Assembly: GCA_902363555.1 (NCBI GenBank)
Contig: CABJAM010000002.1
Span: 496,001-560,000 of the forward strand
From: Lachnospiraceae bacterium
GTDB lineage: Bacteria; Bacillota; Clostridia; Lachnospirales; Lachnospiraceae
Direction of reading: 5' to 3'
DNA: 64,000 nt
How positions within the stretch are numbered: the stretch's first letter is position 1; each line of letters opens with the position of its first letter. Below the pieces are notes generated by a model. That model was given only the letters and a program-made list of their open reading frames with translations. It had not been told where the DNA came from and did not search any database. The position numbers and the translations under genes are program-made. Shown here in pieces: positions 43,384-53,326 of the stretch.

Positions 43384-45039
43384 CTATTTCTTCCCTGCAT
43401 AATAAGCGTCAAGCTGCTCCTGATATCCCGCCAAAAACTTATCCCCACCGGCGCCCTCAAGCGCTTCAAGGAATTTGGGTATTTCCGTTTCCGGATCCAC
43501 GCTTCCGCTTTCAATTCCCGGCCGGTATTGATTGATCACATTGGTAAGGGCAGTCGTTTCCATAGAATAATCCGTGCTGTCAAAGGAAAAATCCATCAGT
43601 TGGGATTTGGGCGCATCCTTTAATACCTGTTCCCTCTGTGAAAGAAGCTGCGGGTCCGTTCCCTCCCACACCTTGCGGATAAACGCATTGCCATAGAACC
43701 AGTACGTAAACGTATAATAGCCCGAGTTATCCTGGGTTACACCCTCCGGAAAGCTTATCGTGCCATCGCCATTGTCCACATAATGAACGCCCTCAACGCC
43801 ATAATTGAACAGATTTACAATGCGCTCATCGGTATACATCATATTCAGGAACTTCATGGCCGCCTCCGGCTCCTTACTGTTCTGAGTTATGCCCCAGACA
43901 AAGTTCTTAAATGTCGTAGCACTTAAAATCCCCGGGCTGATCTCCACCTGCTCCAGTTCATAGCCTGCAGCCGCTTCCTTGGACGCCAGCTCCGTGGGAT
44001 TGCCCACCGTAAAGAAGGAAAATACGGTTCCGGACTTCACAAGAGCCGTTCCGGCCTCCTGAGTAATGGCCGCATCCTTATAAATCAGACCTTTATTATA
44101 CCAATCGCGGACAATTTTCACCGTTTCCATATATTCATCGGAAGCGTAGGCATTGATGATCGTTTTCGCATCCTTTGCCACGTCCGCAACAGCAAACTGC
44201 AGTGTGTTGTCGCCCAAACGGTCAAACTGTACCGGATTTTCAAAACCATTCAGGAAATACTGGTCACTTGTAGTAAGAATCGCACCGCCCAGATAGGCAT
44301 TGGAAATGGGTGCGATATTGGGCTCATTTTCGCGAATGACCGCCAGTACCGCTTCCATATCCGCAAAGTTTTTCACGGATCTTGCCTGTTCGGTGAGATC
44401 ATATTTTTCCAGCAGATCCTTGCGCATATACCACATGATATTTTCCACCACATCATAGTATGACGGAATGCCGCGGATCTGCCCCTGATAGGTTGTTGCC
44501 TTTAAAATATCATCCCCAACGGTCGCCCTCAGGTCCTGCCCATATTCATCCAGCAGCCCGTCCAGACCGATAAACACGCCCTGTGCTGAAACACTGCTGT
44601 AACTGGCCGCTCCCACAGGAAACGTCAGCATGCAATCCAGTTGTTCCCCGCTGGACTGCTTTAAATTCATCTGCTGGGCATAATTTCCGATTTCAACAGT
44701 AAATAACTCCACCTCCGTATTAATTTCGGGTATAGTTATTTCATTAATAGCATCCTGGACCAGCGCCAAATCCGCAGGAACCGTTCCGTTGGTGGGATAG
44801 GCCACAATGATATGTGCCGTATCCTCGTCGTCTTGACCCTCATCTTGAGAAGCTTCCGGTTCCAAATCCCCGGCGGCCGCCGAAACTGTTTCGGCGCTTG
44901 TTTTATTTTCCGTTTCCTGGCCCCCCTGCTTTGTTTCCGTTTTACCGCCGCCAGTCTCGCTGTTTCCGCATCCGCTCATCAACCCGATACATAATAATAC
45001 GATCGCCAGTAAAGCCACTCCCCGTTTAACAATGTTCAT
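43384..45039 (-). CDS. Orphan LplA-type solute-binding lipoprotein
   Basis: 551 residues. Lipobox LMSGC with C24 as the lipidated residue, then a Gly/Thr/Glu-rich tether. The fold matches the lipoprotein at 20162 (ALVQDAINEITIPEINTEVELFTV; RIVNLFNYGVEGVHYVDNGDG). There are no permease genes beside it, so it may deliver another substrate to the permeases at 21909/22899 or act as a sensor. ATG 45039 has AAGGAG upstream. Downstream comes the tocopherol-cyclase-like gene. The 45040-45386 gap holds AT-rich DNA with an inverted repeat (ATCAAAT...ATATTTGA, 45175-45200) and a palindrome copy. Confidence 0.88.
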   Translation of the reverse strand: MNIVKRGVALLAIVLLCIGLMSGCGNSETGGGKTETKQGGQETENKTSAETVSAAAGDLEPEASQDEGQDDEDTAHIIVAYPTNGTVPADLALVQDAINEITIPEINTEVELFTVEIGNYAQQMNLKQSSGEQLDCMLTFPVGAASYSSVSAQGVFIGLDGLLDEYGQDLRATVGDDILKATTYQGQIRGIPSYYDVVENIMWYMRKDLLEKYDLTEQARSVKNFADMEAVLAVIRENEPNIAPISNAYLGGAILTTSDQYFLNGFENPVQFDRLGDNTLQFAVADVAKDAKTIINAYASDEYMETVKIVRDWYNKGLIYKDAAITQEAGTALVKSGTVFSFFTVGNPTELASKEAAAGYELEQVEISPGILSATTFKNFVWGITQNSKEPEAAMKFLNMMYTDERIVNLFNYGVEGVHYVDNGDGTISFPEGVTQDNSGYYTFTYWFYGNAFIRKVWEGTDPQLLSQREQVLKDAPKSQLMDFSFDSTDYSMETTALTNVINQYRPGIESGSVDPETEIPKFLEALEGAGGDKFLAGYQEQLDAYYAGKK

Positions 45040-45312
45040 AAAAAAACTCCTTTCTCCAGGTAAATTTCTACTCTCAGTATATATGTCCCCGCTTCCGGAA
45101 TCTTCCGAACTTATTACCAAAATTAATGTAAAAAATCTACTCCGGAAAAGTTATTTTCTTTTTTAGTGTAAAACATCAAATAATCACATTTAATATTTGA
45201 TATTTATCTGTATTGTTATGAAGCGACAAAGAGAATATCAAAAATATAGGGCCACAGCTCATAATAAATCCATAGATATATGTCCACTGTTTTTATAAAA
45301 TAAACGTAACAG

Positions 45313-45341
45313 GTAACCGTTCAGAAGGACTGAATGTTTAC
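45313..45341. repeat. GTAAC palindrome copy
   Basis: GTAACCGTTCAG / CTGAATGTTTAC around a five-base loop, 45 bases before the arylsulfotransferase-like start. Confidence 0.8.
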
Positions 45342-45386
45342 CCCCAAAATCAGATAAATGAAATGACAAAGAAAGGGCTTGATATT

Positions 45387-46784
45387 ATGGGAAATATTAC
45401 GTATTATCCGACCGGTGTCAATATTTATAAACCGGAAAAATGCTGGAACGGCTATACCCTCTACACACTGCCCGACGACGGAGCCATCCTTATGGATATG
45501 CACGGCCGGGAAGTCCACCGCTGGAACGGCATTGCCGGGTTTCCGCTGAAAATGCTGCCGGGCGGCAGAATCATGGCCTCCACAAAGGAATTAGATAACG
45601 GTCTTCAGGATATGGAAGATTTAGTTCAGGTCGACTGGAACGGAAATATTGAGTGGAAATTCAATACGTTTGATACATGGCCGACGTCCGACAAAAATAC
45701 ACGGCCCGTCCTTCGGCAGCACCATGATTTTCAGCGGGAGGGCAATCCCGTGGGCTACTACGCAGGACCTGAGCTGCTTTCAAAGACAGATTCCGGAAAA
45801 ACACTGATCCTCTGCCATGAAAATGTCAACAATCCGAAAATATCAGAAAAACCTCTGCTGGACGATACGCTGATCGAGGTGGACTGGAATGGAAATATCC
45901 TATGGAAATGGAAAGCCGAGGACCACTATGAGGAGTTTGGCTTCTGTGACGAAGAAAAGCAGGCTATTTATCATTGGCCCAACTTCGAGCCGCGCCTTGG
46001 CGTGGGCGACTGGTTCCATATGAACTGCGCTTCCTACGTGGGCCCCAATCATTGGTATGATGAAGGTGATCTGCGGTTCCATCCGGAAAATATCATTTTC
46101 GGCAGCCGGGAGGGCTGTGTCCTGTGTATTATTTCCAGAGAAACCGGACATGTAGTATGGCGTCTGGGGCCGGATTTTTCAAAAAGTGAAGCGCTGCAAA
46201 AGATTGGCTGGATCATCGGCCAGCACCATGTTCATATCATTCCCAAGGGCCTCCCAGGTGCCGGAAATCTTCTGCTGTTTGATAATGGCGGTGCGGCCGG
46301 CTATGCAGCTCCGACACGGCAAAATCCCACAGGCAATAAGGCCTATCAACGGGATTATTCCCGTGTCCTGGAAATCAATCCGGTCACTCTGACCGTGGAA
46401 TGGCAGTACAGTGCCGCTGAAGCCGGATTTTTTGCACCCATTGAGCCCTTCCGTTTTTACAGCAAGCTGGTCAGCAGCGCCCAGCGCCTGCCCAACGGCA
46501 ACACCGTCATTACTGAGGGTGTGGACGGCCGGATTTTTGAAGTGACCAAAGCCCATGAGCTTGTCTGGGAATATACCAATCCATACTTTACGGATGATCG
46601 CGGTGGCTCCGCGTTCCGACCGCCGAAGATGAATATGATCTACCGTTCCTACCGTGTACCCTATGAATGGGTTCCACAGCTCACGCCGCCGGACGACCTG
46701 ACACCCATCCTTCCACCGGATATTTCCACCTTCCGTGTGCCTGGCGCTCCGGTTTCCCGGGAAACAAAAGCCGTCACAGTGTAG
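45387..46784 (+). CDS. Arylsulfotransferase (ASST)-like protein
   Basis: 465 residues. Repeated propeller blades with the motif DWNGNIxWKW (VQVDWNGNIEWKFN; VEVDWNGNILWKWK; VWRLGPDF; EVTKAHELVWEY) match the arylsulfate sulfotransferase family, which moves sulfate between phenols without PAPS. Candidate histidines occur in QHHDF and GQHHVHII. Unlike periplasmic ASST enzymes it has no signal peptide and should be cytosolic. ATG 45387 is chosen because AAAGGG precedes it; ATG 45363 would include that site. Followed by a palindrome copy that shares its stop codon. Substrate unknown; phenolic compounds would suit the C-glycoside genes at 57 kb. Confidence 0.82.
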   Translation: MGNITYYPTGVNIYKPEKCWNGYTLYTLPDDGAILMDMHGREVHRWNGIAGFPLKMLPGGRIMASTKELDNGLQDMEDLVQVDWNGNIEWKFNTFDTWPTSDKNTRPVLRQHHDFQREGNPVGYYAGPELLSKTDSGKTLILCHENVNNPKISEKPLLDDTLIEVDWNGNILWKWKAEDHYEEFGFCDEEKQAIYHWPNFEPRLGVGDWFHMNCASYVGPNHWYDEGDLRFHPENIIFGSREGCVLCIISRETGHVVWRLGPDFSKSEALQKIGWIIGQHHVHIIPKGLPGAGNLLLFDNGGAAGYAAPTRQNPTGNKAYQRDYSRVLEINPVTLTVEWQYSAAEAGFFAPIEPFRFYSKLVSSAQRLPNGNTVITEGVDGRIFEVTKAHELVWEYTNPYFTDDRGGSAFRPPKMNMIYRSYRVPYEWVPQLTPPDDLTPILPPDISTFRVPGAPVSRETKAVTV

Positions 46785-46806
46785 CCGTTCGGATTTGAAC
46801 GGTTAC
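46781..46806. repeat. GTAAC palindrome copy overlapping a stop codon
   Basis: GTAGCCGTTCGG...TTGAACGGTTAC. The stop codon TAG (46782-46784) of the ASST-like gene lies inside the left arm, changing the usual GTAAC to GTAGC. Confidence 0.7.
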
Positions 46807-46913
46807 GTCACAATCCATATCTCCCCGGGCTTTCAGTAAATGACTGGCAAATTCATCCGCAATCTGATAAAATAAATAAAATGACACCGATTGTTTTTCC
46901 GGGGAGATTAGCA

Positions 46914-49289
46914 ATGAATGAATTTGCCAGCCGCACGCCCATTAAAACCTTGAATATATCCACATTAACCGGCCATACCAGCCTTAAGGCTCATGGCAGC
47001 GGTCTTATTTTAATGCTTGAAGGACAGATTTCCGTTTATATGGACGGACAGTCTTTCACAGCAGCCGCCGATGACCTTATCTGCTTTTATGCGGGCACCA
47101 TTCTCGAGCTTACAGCCATCCATGGTGCGATGACGCAGCCACGCATGATTATCGTAACTTATGAAACGGCATTTACCCAGAAATATATTTCCCATTGGGA
47201 TGCCCTTCCCGCATACATTCCCAAATCTCAGGACGATCCGCTCGCTTATATCCGCCGCCTGCTGATGAAGCTGGCGTCCGCTTATTACAGGCAGGATTCT
47301 CACAGGGAACTAAACCTTATGTGCCTCACGTTTGAAATAATGCAGCAACTGGCCATCCGTTTTGACGATAAGCTTGGTTACGGTTCAATGGCAGATAAGC
47401 AGGACCGGACACAGCAGATCCGGCGCTACCTGCAAAGCAATTACGACCGCAGCGTAACACTGGTAGAACTGGCTGATACGCTTCACATTTCCAGCGCCTA
47501 CCTCTCCCGCTATATCAAGGAGCATATGCAGATGGGCTTTCAGGAATATCTTCGCAGCATACGAACGGAGCATGCTGTAAAAGACCTGTTGTCCACCAGC
47601 GACGCCATCACATCCATTGCCCTGAACAACGGCTTCCCCAATGTAGCTGCACTCAACAAGCAGTTTAAAGAGGTTTATGGAATGACTCCAAACCAGTACA
47701 GGCGCACGCATAATGAGACGGATACTACCGACAGCGGCGGCCTTATCGCAGATGATCATCCTCTGGAAATTCTAAACGACAGTTCCATACAGCCAATGGA
47801 CGCGCTGCCGCCGGACTTCTCCGATGCAAAGGCGGTAACGTTAAAAATAAATCTGACGCCGGATAGCTGCGGACAGTTAAACTGCGCCTGGAATGACATG
47901 ATCAATATCGGCTTTGGCATTCATTGCAGTGAAATCCGCTTTCAGAACCAATTGGCGGACCTGCTGGATAAAATACACTTTAAGTATGGGCGTATCCAGG
48001 GAATATTCAAGGATATGGCTCCTATCTATGAGCGCTCCCCCGAGCTTTATCCACTGCCCAACCTGGATATTATCTTTGATTTTTTAAACCGGGTTAGACT
48101 TTTGCCCCACATTGATTTTGCATATATATCCCAGGCCTTTACTCCGGCAAACAGCCCACAGAATTTTGAACTTATCCGCCGTTTTCTCAAATATTATATG
48201 AAGCGCTATGGCCAAAGTGTGGTCGCAGCCTGGCGCTTTGAATACAGTATGCCCCGTTTAAATGATCAAAGTACACCTGCGCTCACGCCAAAGGCCTATG
48301 CCGCCAATTTCAATAAGCTGGGGGCAATGCTCCATGCACTCATCCCCGGCGCCCGCCTTGGTGGTTTTGGCTGTTCACCATTATTTACCTGGTCAATAAA
48401 TCAGAGTATTCTCCAGGCTTTGAAAGATGAAGGGGCAAAACCGGACTATATCTCCCTGCATTTATGTCCGTACGAACCGTCACCGGACATTCCCCGGGAA
48501 TACCCGGTGCTGACTTCAAGCCATCAATTTTTCAAGGATTACATCCGGAAGCTCAAAGAGATACTATGTGCCTGCCAATATGAGCACCTGCCGCTTCTGG
48601 TCACCAGTCTGAAAAATGAACTGGGTTCCGGAGCGTACGCCAACGACTCCGCTTATATGGCGCCTTTCCTGTTTAAAACCTACTGTGAAATTTATTCCCA
48701 GGTGGATGGCATCGCCTATACAACGTTTTCGGACATTGCCCTTGAAAATCCTGAGGAAAACCCGTACTTTTCGGGCGGCAGCGGTATCATCACCCCGCAT
48801 CATATAAGAAAGCCGTCGTGGTTTTCCCTGTTTATGCTGGCCAAAGCATCCCCGCGTATCCTGCACCACAGCGAACACTGCTTCATCACATCTATGGACG
48901 CTTATTCATGCCAGATACTTATGTACAACTTTGTGCCCTACACTGACGCATACTGTCTGAATAACCATAAAAAGTACGCGCTGCCCCAGACTTATCAATG
49001 TTTTGCGTCCGGACAGGATCTGACCTTTATCTTTGATTGCTCCAAATGGCCAGGCGGCCCGTACCGCCTCCAGAAATTCCGTATGGGCAGAGACTGCGGA
49101 AGCGCTCTGGACGAATACATGCGGCTGGGCATCCGGGATGATATGCTGCCGATTGAACTGGATTACTTAAAAGGCCGGGCCAATTTGAACATTGAGGTGG
49201 AATATCCGGTATTTGATGAAAATACGGAGCTGTCCATCACTTTAAAGCCTATGGATATTGCAGTGTTTGTGTTATACCTCATAACGTAA
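46914..49289 (+). CDS. AraC-family regulator fused to a GH39-like domain
   Basis: 791 residues. N-terminal cupin (about 20-110: LILMLEGQISVYMDGQSFTAAADDLICFYAG), AraC double HTH (about 170-270: RSVTLVELADTLHISSAYLSRYIKEH; AITSIALNNGFPNVAALNKQFKEVYGMTPNQYR), then about 500 residues resembling GH39 beta-xylosidase-type TIM barrels (KYGRIQGIFKDMAPIYERSP; YMKRYGQSVVAAWRFEYSMP; PDYISLHLCPYEPS; LPLLVTSLKNELGSGAYANDS) and an end beta module. The catalytic acid/base expected as NE at strand 4 reads RFEY, so the barrel may bind sugar rather than cut it. ATG 46914 has GGGGAGA upstream. It likely senses a sugar directly and controls nearby genes. Confidence 0.85.
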   Translation: MNEFASRTPIKTLNISTLTGHTSLKAHGSGLILMLEGQISVYMDGQSFTAAADDLICFYAGTILELTAIHGAMTQPRMIIVTYETAFTQKYISHWDALPAYIPKSQDDPLAYIRRLLMKLASAYYRQDSHRELNLMCLTFEIMQQLAIRFDDKLGYGSMADKQDRTQQIRRYLQSNYDRSVTLVELADTLHISSAYLSRYIKEHMQMGFQEYLRSIRTEHAVKDLLSTSDAITSIALNNGFPNVAALNKQFKEVYGMTPNQYRRTHNETDTTDSGGLIADDHPLEILNDSSIQPMDALPPDFSDAKAVTLKINLTPDSCGQLNCAWNDMINIGFGIHCSEIRFQNQLADLLDKIHFKYGRIQGIFKDMAPIYERSPELYPLPNLDIIFDFLNRVRLLPHIDFAYISQAFTPANSPQNFELIRRFLKYYMKRYGQSVVAAWRFEYSMPRLNDQSTPALTPKAYAANFNKLGAMLHALIPGARLGGFGCSPLFTWSINQSILQALKDEGAKPDYISLHLCPYEPSPDIPREYPVLTSSHQFFKDYIRKLKEILCACQYEHLPLLVTSLKNELGSGAYANDSAYMAPFLFKTYCEIYSQVDGIAYTTFSDIALENPEENPYFSGGSGIITPHHIRKPSWFSLFMLAKASPRILHHSEHCFITSMDAYSCQILMYNFVPYTDAYCLNNHKKYALPQTYQCFASGQDLTFIFDCSKWPGGPYRLQKFRMGRDCGSALDEYMRLGIRDDMLPIELDYLKGRANLNIEVEYPVFDENTELSITLKPMDIAVFVLYLIT

Positions 49290-49335
49290 CCGAAAGCGCT
49301 GTGGAAAATAAACGCAGCAAAATAGCATGTTCACC

Positions 49336-49364
49336 GAAACAGTTCAACCTGTCTGAACTATTAC
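49336..49364. repeat. GTAAC palindrome copy
   Basis: GAAACAGTTCAA / CTGAACTATTAC around a five-base centre, just before the terminator of the AraC-GH39 gene. Confidence 0.75.
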
Positions 49365-49373
49365 GATTCATCG

Positions 49374-49414
49374 AAAGGGCCGGGATATGCATCACAGCAC
49401 ATCCCGGCCCCTTT
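49374..49414 (+). terminator. Intrinsic terminator of the AraC-GH39 gene
   Basis: AAAGGGCCGGGAT pairs with ATCCCGGCCCCTTT (one bulge) around a 14-base loop, followed by TATCCTTTG. Probably bidirectional. Confidence 0.8.
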
Positions 49415-49446
49415 ATCCTTTGTAAAATAGCGTTGCTTTTGATGGC

Positions 49447-49720
49447 CTAAAGGCCAAATTCCTCAAACAGCTTCTGCTGGTACTCTTTATCGCCGGCGGA
49501 TTTAATGATATCCTCCACACGATTATTTTCCGCAAGAATCATATTCAGACGGTTTACCCGCTCCTGACCTTCGTCCTTGCCTTCCATGCGTTCTTCCTTC
49601 ATCATCTCTTCCAACAACATAAACTTCGCCTCCCAGTTCCGGTTCCGTTTGATTGCAGCCATCCTCAAGCGGAAAAAACACATATGTATTCAGCAGCTCC
49701 TCATAGGCTTCGCCAGTCAT
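49447..49720 (-). pseudogene. Frameshifted remnant of an Rpn-type protein
   Basis: Two overlapping short frames on the minus strand. The upstream part begins MTGEAYEELLNTYVFF after AACAGGAGG; the downstream frame continues with FMLLEEMMKEERMEGKDEGQ and ends in KEYQQKLFEEFGL. The second part looks like the charged C-terminal tail of Rpn-family proteins. The frame changes near 49680 and no nuclease core exists. A promoter-like TTGCAT-N18-TATAAT lies upstream (about 49785-49756). Related in type to the remnant at 5261. Confidence 0.5.
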
Positions 49721-49868
49721 CCTCCTGTTTTAAGAGGAATCCTGTACATCTATTATACGCGAAACTATTGAATGTATGCAACAAAAATATCAATAAAACG
49801 CATTATTCTTACACTTCCGTAAGTTCACAAAATGCCATCTTCCCTTTGCGACGCGTTGTTTCACACAC

Positions 49869-49905
49869 ATGGCCCCCCGGATATTTCCGGGAGGCCATAT
49901 TTTTA
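49869..49905 (+). terminator. Strong hairpin ATGGCC...GGCCAT with T-rich tail
   Basis: ATGGCC-CCCCGGA pairs with TCCGGG-AGGCCAT around a four-base loop (49869-49898), with ATTTTTATT after it on the plus strand. It lies between the Rpn remnant and the end of lacZ; on the minus strand there is no T-run, so its role for lacZ is uncertain. Confidence 0.65.
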
Positions 49906-49928
49906 TTATTTGTGATCCATTTCCGCCC

Positions 49929-52900
49929 CTACACCATTTCAAACCGGAACATATATTGATATACCCCCGGTCCGATAAAATATTCCGGATGGATATTACA
50001 CGTCCAGCCGGTATCGCCCCCAAGGCCCGTATGCTTTGCATCCAGATTGAGATAAACGCCGTCACTGCTCCCCAGCTCATCCTGATAGGATGCCTGAAGA
50101 TACTGTGCCATGCTGTAAGGCAGGGCGCTGAAGTGGAAATCCTCGCCGCCGGTGATTTTAAGTGTGCGTTGTCCATCGGACAATGTCACATAGCGTACAT
50201 CCTCGTGGCCGCCGCACTCGCAGGGCACGATAAAATCCACATGCATGTTTTCCGGCGTGTCTGTATATTTACCTACCAGCGCAGATGACTTTCTGTCCGC
50301 ATAATTTTCCCACGGACCGCGGCCATACCATTCCACCTGAGCGAAGGTTTTCGGCAGCTTGAAGCCCTGGCCGATGCGTGCCAATGTATCCAGGCCGCTG
50401 TTATTTGTCACTGTGTGATGCATTTCTATTCCCCGACTGCCGATCATATAGCAGATTTCCGTCCGGATCACACAGCTATCATTATACATATAATCCGATT
50501 TTTCCCGAATCATCACCAGCATTTTAGCATCCCACACATCCACAGAGATGACGTTCTTTTCCAGCCGGTCAAGTCCTTTGCTCCTCCAGTGCGCTTCATA
50601 ATTGCGCTGTGGGTCCGTTTCGTGCTGGCCCTCGTCGATACCGGTGAGCGCCCGGTAAAACTGGCCCATACCGCCCGTAAAATAAGGCGTATTGTGATAG
50701 ACAGCCTTTTCAAAAATACCTGTCGTTTTATCGTATACGACTTCCATTTCCGGCGCAGTGATCACAAGCTTCTGGTCGTTATCCGCACAGGAAAGGGGTA
50801 ATTCACTGATATCGGATACTTCCGGTCGGTAGACTTCACGATTTAACGCAATCTGGGTCCGGTAAATTTCATAGCCGGCCGGCGCATAAAATGTATCCTC
50901 TTTTAACCGGACATAAAAGTTTACATAACATTCCCCATACATCTTTAACGGGTCAAAGCCCATGATGATCGGTTCACTGGCTCCAGCCGGCGTGTGATAG
51001 TCACTTAAAACGCCGTTGTCCACCACATTGCCATTGCACAAAAGCTCCCAGGCAATTTCAATGTGACTTAAATCCAGGGCATGGTAACGGTTGACGACCA
51101 TCCACTGCCCTCCGCCCATATAAGGGTTCACCTGATATTCAATGGCGACCGGCGACTGGCCGTTGCGCACCTCATAAGCCGCAGGCTTTAATGATAAGTC
51201 TGGAAATACAACGCCGTTCATGCACATATCCTTCACAGGGTCCGTGACATCCTCGCCAAAACCGCCGCCATATACATATTTCCCGGAGCCGTCCTCCGCC
51301 CTTTTCACCAGCGCTTTGTCCGCAAAATCCCAGATAAATCCGCCCTGGAATCTGGGATATTTATTAATGTAATCCCAAAATTCTTTGAAATTACCGTTGC
51401 TGTTGCTCTTATCGTAGGCATATTCACACATGATAAACGGGCGCAGGTCAGTACTGTTGGCCATTACATCCGCTACCCAGTCCATCTTCGGGTACATAGG
51501 GCAGATAATATCGGAAATATTTCCTTTTGGATTGCAGGACTCATACTGAACATACCGTGTCTTATCGTATTCCTTGATCCAGCCGTACATCGCCGCATGG
51601 TTCATGCCCGCCCCGGATTCATTGCCCAAAGACCATAAAACAACCGACGGGTGATTCTTATCCCGGAGCACCATTCGGGCCGCGCGTTCCACATAAGCGT
51701 TGGTCCATTCCGGGCTGCAACTGAGCTGGCCGCCATAACCGTGGGTTTCCAGGTTTGTTTCATCTACCAGATAAAGGCCCAGCTCATCGCACAGATCATA
51801 CCAGTCCACACTGTCCGGATAATGACTTGTGCGAACGGCGTTGAAATTCAGCCGTTTCATCACGGCAATTTCCTCGCGCATGTAAGCTTTTGTCACGTAA
51901 CGTCCGGTTTCTGCACAGAAATCATGGCGGTCAACGCCCCGGATCACCAGACGTTTCCCGTTCAGTGTAAGTACGCCCTGATCATTTATTTTAACCTGAC
52001 GGAAGCCCACGCGGCAGCTCTCAATATCGGTCGTCACTCCGTCCTTGTCCTTCATTTCCAGAACGAGGGTGTATAAATACGGTGTTTCAGCCGTCCAAAG
52101 CTTCGGCATCGGCACCTTTGCCGATGTAAAGGCCACATACTTTGGCAGCAGATAGACGCCGCATTGGGCAAAGGGCATTGTCTGAAATTCCACAACCTTC
52201 TGTTTGTTGTGATCGTATAAGGTTAAGTTTACATAATGTTCGCCATACAAGGGCTCCTCATTGTTGGGATGAACCATGACGGCCAGCTTCGCTTCGGAGA
52301 AATTGTCATTTTCAAACAAAGTTTCCACTTTAAAGTCAAGCATCCGCTGCTTTGGCTTGGCCACCAGACGCACATCCCTGTAAATTCCTGATAAATGCCA
52401 GTAATCCTGATCCTCCAGATATGTACCGTCACAGTAACGCATCACCTGGAGCGCCATGGTGTTGGTTCCTGCATGAACACAGTTGGTTATATCAAACTCG
52501 GCGTTGACCTTGCTGTCCTGGGAATAACCGACACACTGGCCATTGACCCACAGATAAAAGCAGGATTCCACACCACCAAAATCGATCAGGATATCCCGGC
52601 CTATGTATTCCTGTGGAATATCGAAATCCCGGCGATAACAGCCGGTCAGATTCTTTTCCGGAACATAAGGGGCATTCAGCTCATACTGTCCTTTGGTAAT
52701 TTCAATCTCAAAGACCTCGCCCACGCTGCGCCCTTCCTTTAATGCGTTCCGGCCTTCCCGTTTAAACGGGTAAAGCATATTGGTGTACACCGGCTTACCG
52801 TAGCCCTGGAGCTCCCAGTTGGACGGCACCGGCATATCTGCCCAGCCGGAAACATCAAATTCACTGTTCCAGAAGCCTTCCTCCACGCTTTCCGGAGCAT

Positions 52901-53069
52901 CATACATATGAAACTTCCACACACCATTGAGACTTTTCACATATTTGGATGCGTTACGGTCACCATCCAATGCCTGCGCCACCGTCTCGTAGGCGCCGTA
53001 GGGCGAGTGCATCGGATACCGGTTGATCTGAGTGACGTGCTGATTTTCCCAGTCATTTCTTCTTTTCAT
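49929..53069 (-). CDS. lacZ: Beta-galactosidase, GH2 LacZ type
   Basis: 1046 residues, the full five-domain LacZ length. It cleaves terminal beta-galactosides by retention. Acid/base E484 in LGNESGAG and nucleophile E549 in IMCEYAYDKSNSNG; substrate motifs RTSHYP, GVDRHDF and WHLSGIYRDV are present, and the C-terminal small chain (ENYADRKSSALVGKY) is complete. No signal peptide, so it is cytosolic. ATG 53069 is chosen because AAAGGGGAA lies upstream; the longer frame to 53117 has no site. Divergent from an AraC-type regulator that probably controls it. No lactose permease is adjacent. Confidence 0.96.
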   Translation of the reverse strand: MKRRNDWENQHVTQINRYPMHSPYGAYETVAQALDGDRNASKYVKSLNGVWKFHMYDAPESVEEGFWNSEFDVSGWADMPVPSNWELQGYGKPVYTNMLYPFKREGRNALKEGRSVGEVFEIEITKGQYELNAPYVPEKNLTGCYRRDFDIPQEYIGRDILIDFGGVESCFYLWVNGQCVGYSQDSKVNAEFDITNCVHAGTNTMALQVMRYCDGTYLEDQDYWHLSGIYRDVRLVAKPKQRMLDFKVETLFENDNFSEAKLAVMVHPNNEEPLYGEHYVNLTLYDHNKQKVVEFQTMPFAQCGVYLLPKYVAFTSAKVPMPKLWTAETPYLYTLVLEMKDKDGVTTDIESCRVGFRQVKINDQGVLTLNGKRLVIRGVDRHDFCAETGRYVTKAYMREEIAVMKRLNFNAVRTSHYPDSVDWYDLCDELGLYLVDETNLETHGYGGQLSCSPEWTNAYVERAARMVLRDKNHPSVVLWSLGNESGAGMNHAAMYGWIKEYDKTRYVQYESCNPKGNISDIICPMYPKMDWVADVMANSTDLRPFIMCEYAYDKSNSNGNFKEFWDYINKYPRFQGGFIWDFADKALVKRAEDGSGKYVYGGGFGEDVTDPVKDMCMNGVVFPDLSLKPAAYEVRNGQSPVAIEYQVNPYMGGGQWMVVNRYHALDLSHIEIAWELLCNGNVVDNGVLSDYHTPAGASEPIIMGFDPLKMYGECYVNFYVRLKEDTFYAPAGYEIYRTQIALNREVYRPEVSDISELPLSCADNDQKLVITAPEMEVVYDKTTGIFEKAVYHNTPYFTGGMGQFYRALTGIDEGQHETDPQRNYEAHWRSKGLDRLEKNVISVDVWDAKMLVMIREKSDYMYNDSCVIRTEICYMIGSRGIEMHHTVTNNSGLDTLARIGQGFKLPKTFAQVEWYGRGPWENYADRKSSALVGKYTDTPENMHVDFIVPCECGGHEDVRYVTLSDGQRTLKITGGEDFHFSALPYSMAQYLQASYQDELGSSDGVYLNLDAKHTGLGGDTGWTCNIHPEYFIGPGVYQYMFRFEMV

Positions 53070-53169
53070 AGATAATTTCCCCTTTACATATGACTCACCG
53101 GCTGCACATATGGCCATTTAAAATCGCTGCGCGATGGACCATATGCCCGTAAAATTCACGTTTTTGTAC

Positions 53170-53207
53170 GTCTGCACAAAAATGCGCAGACTTGTCTGAA
53201 CGGTTAC
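53170..53207. repeat. Composite repeat: GTCTGC hairpin joined to a GTAAC half-palindrome
   Basis: GTCTGCACA...TGCGCAGAC (53170-53191) runs into CTTGTCTGAACGGTTAC (53191-53207). The same composite occurs at 62269-62307. Located in the lacZ/araC divergent gap. Confidence 0.7.
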
Positions 53208-53326
53208 CATATTTACGCAATGCCGATGATTTATACGAGTTATTTTCTTTATTATATTAAATTTAAGGGGTTTATAAAATGGCTGAGATGGTTTATAATT
53301 TATCCAAAATGGTATGAGGTGATTGG

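Noticed and set aside
49929..50288. Plus-strand frame 49869-50288 as a gene
   Set aside because: It is antisense to the 3' end of lacZ and overlaps the terminator hairpin.
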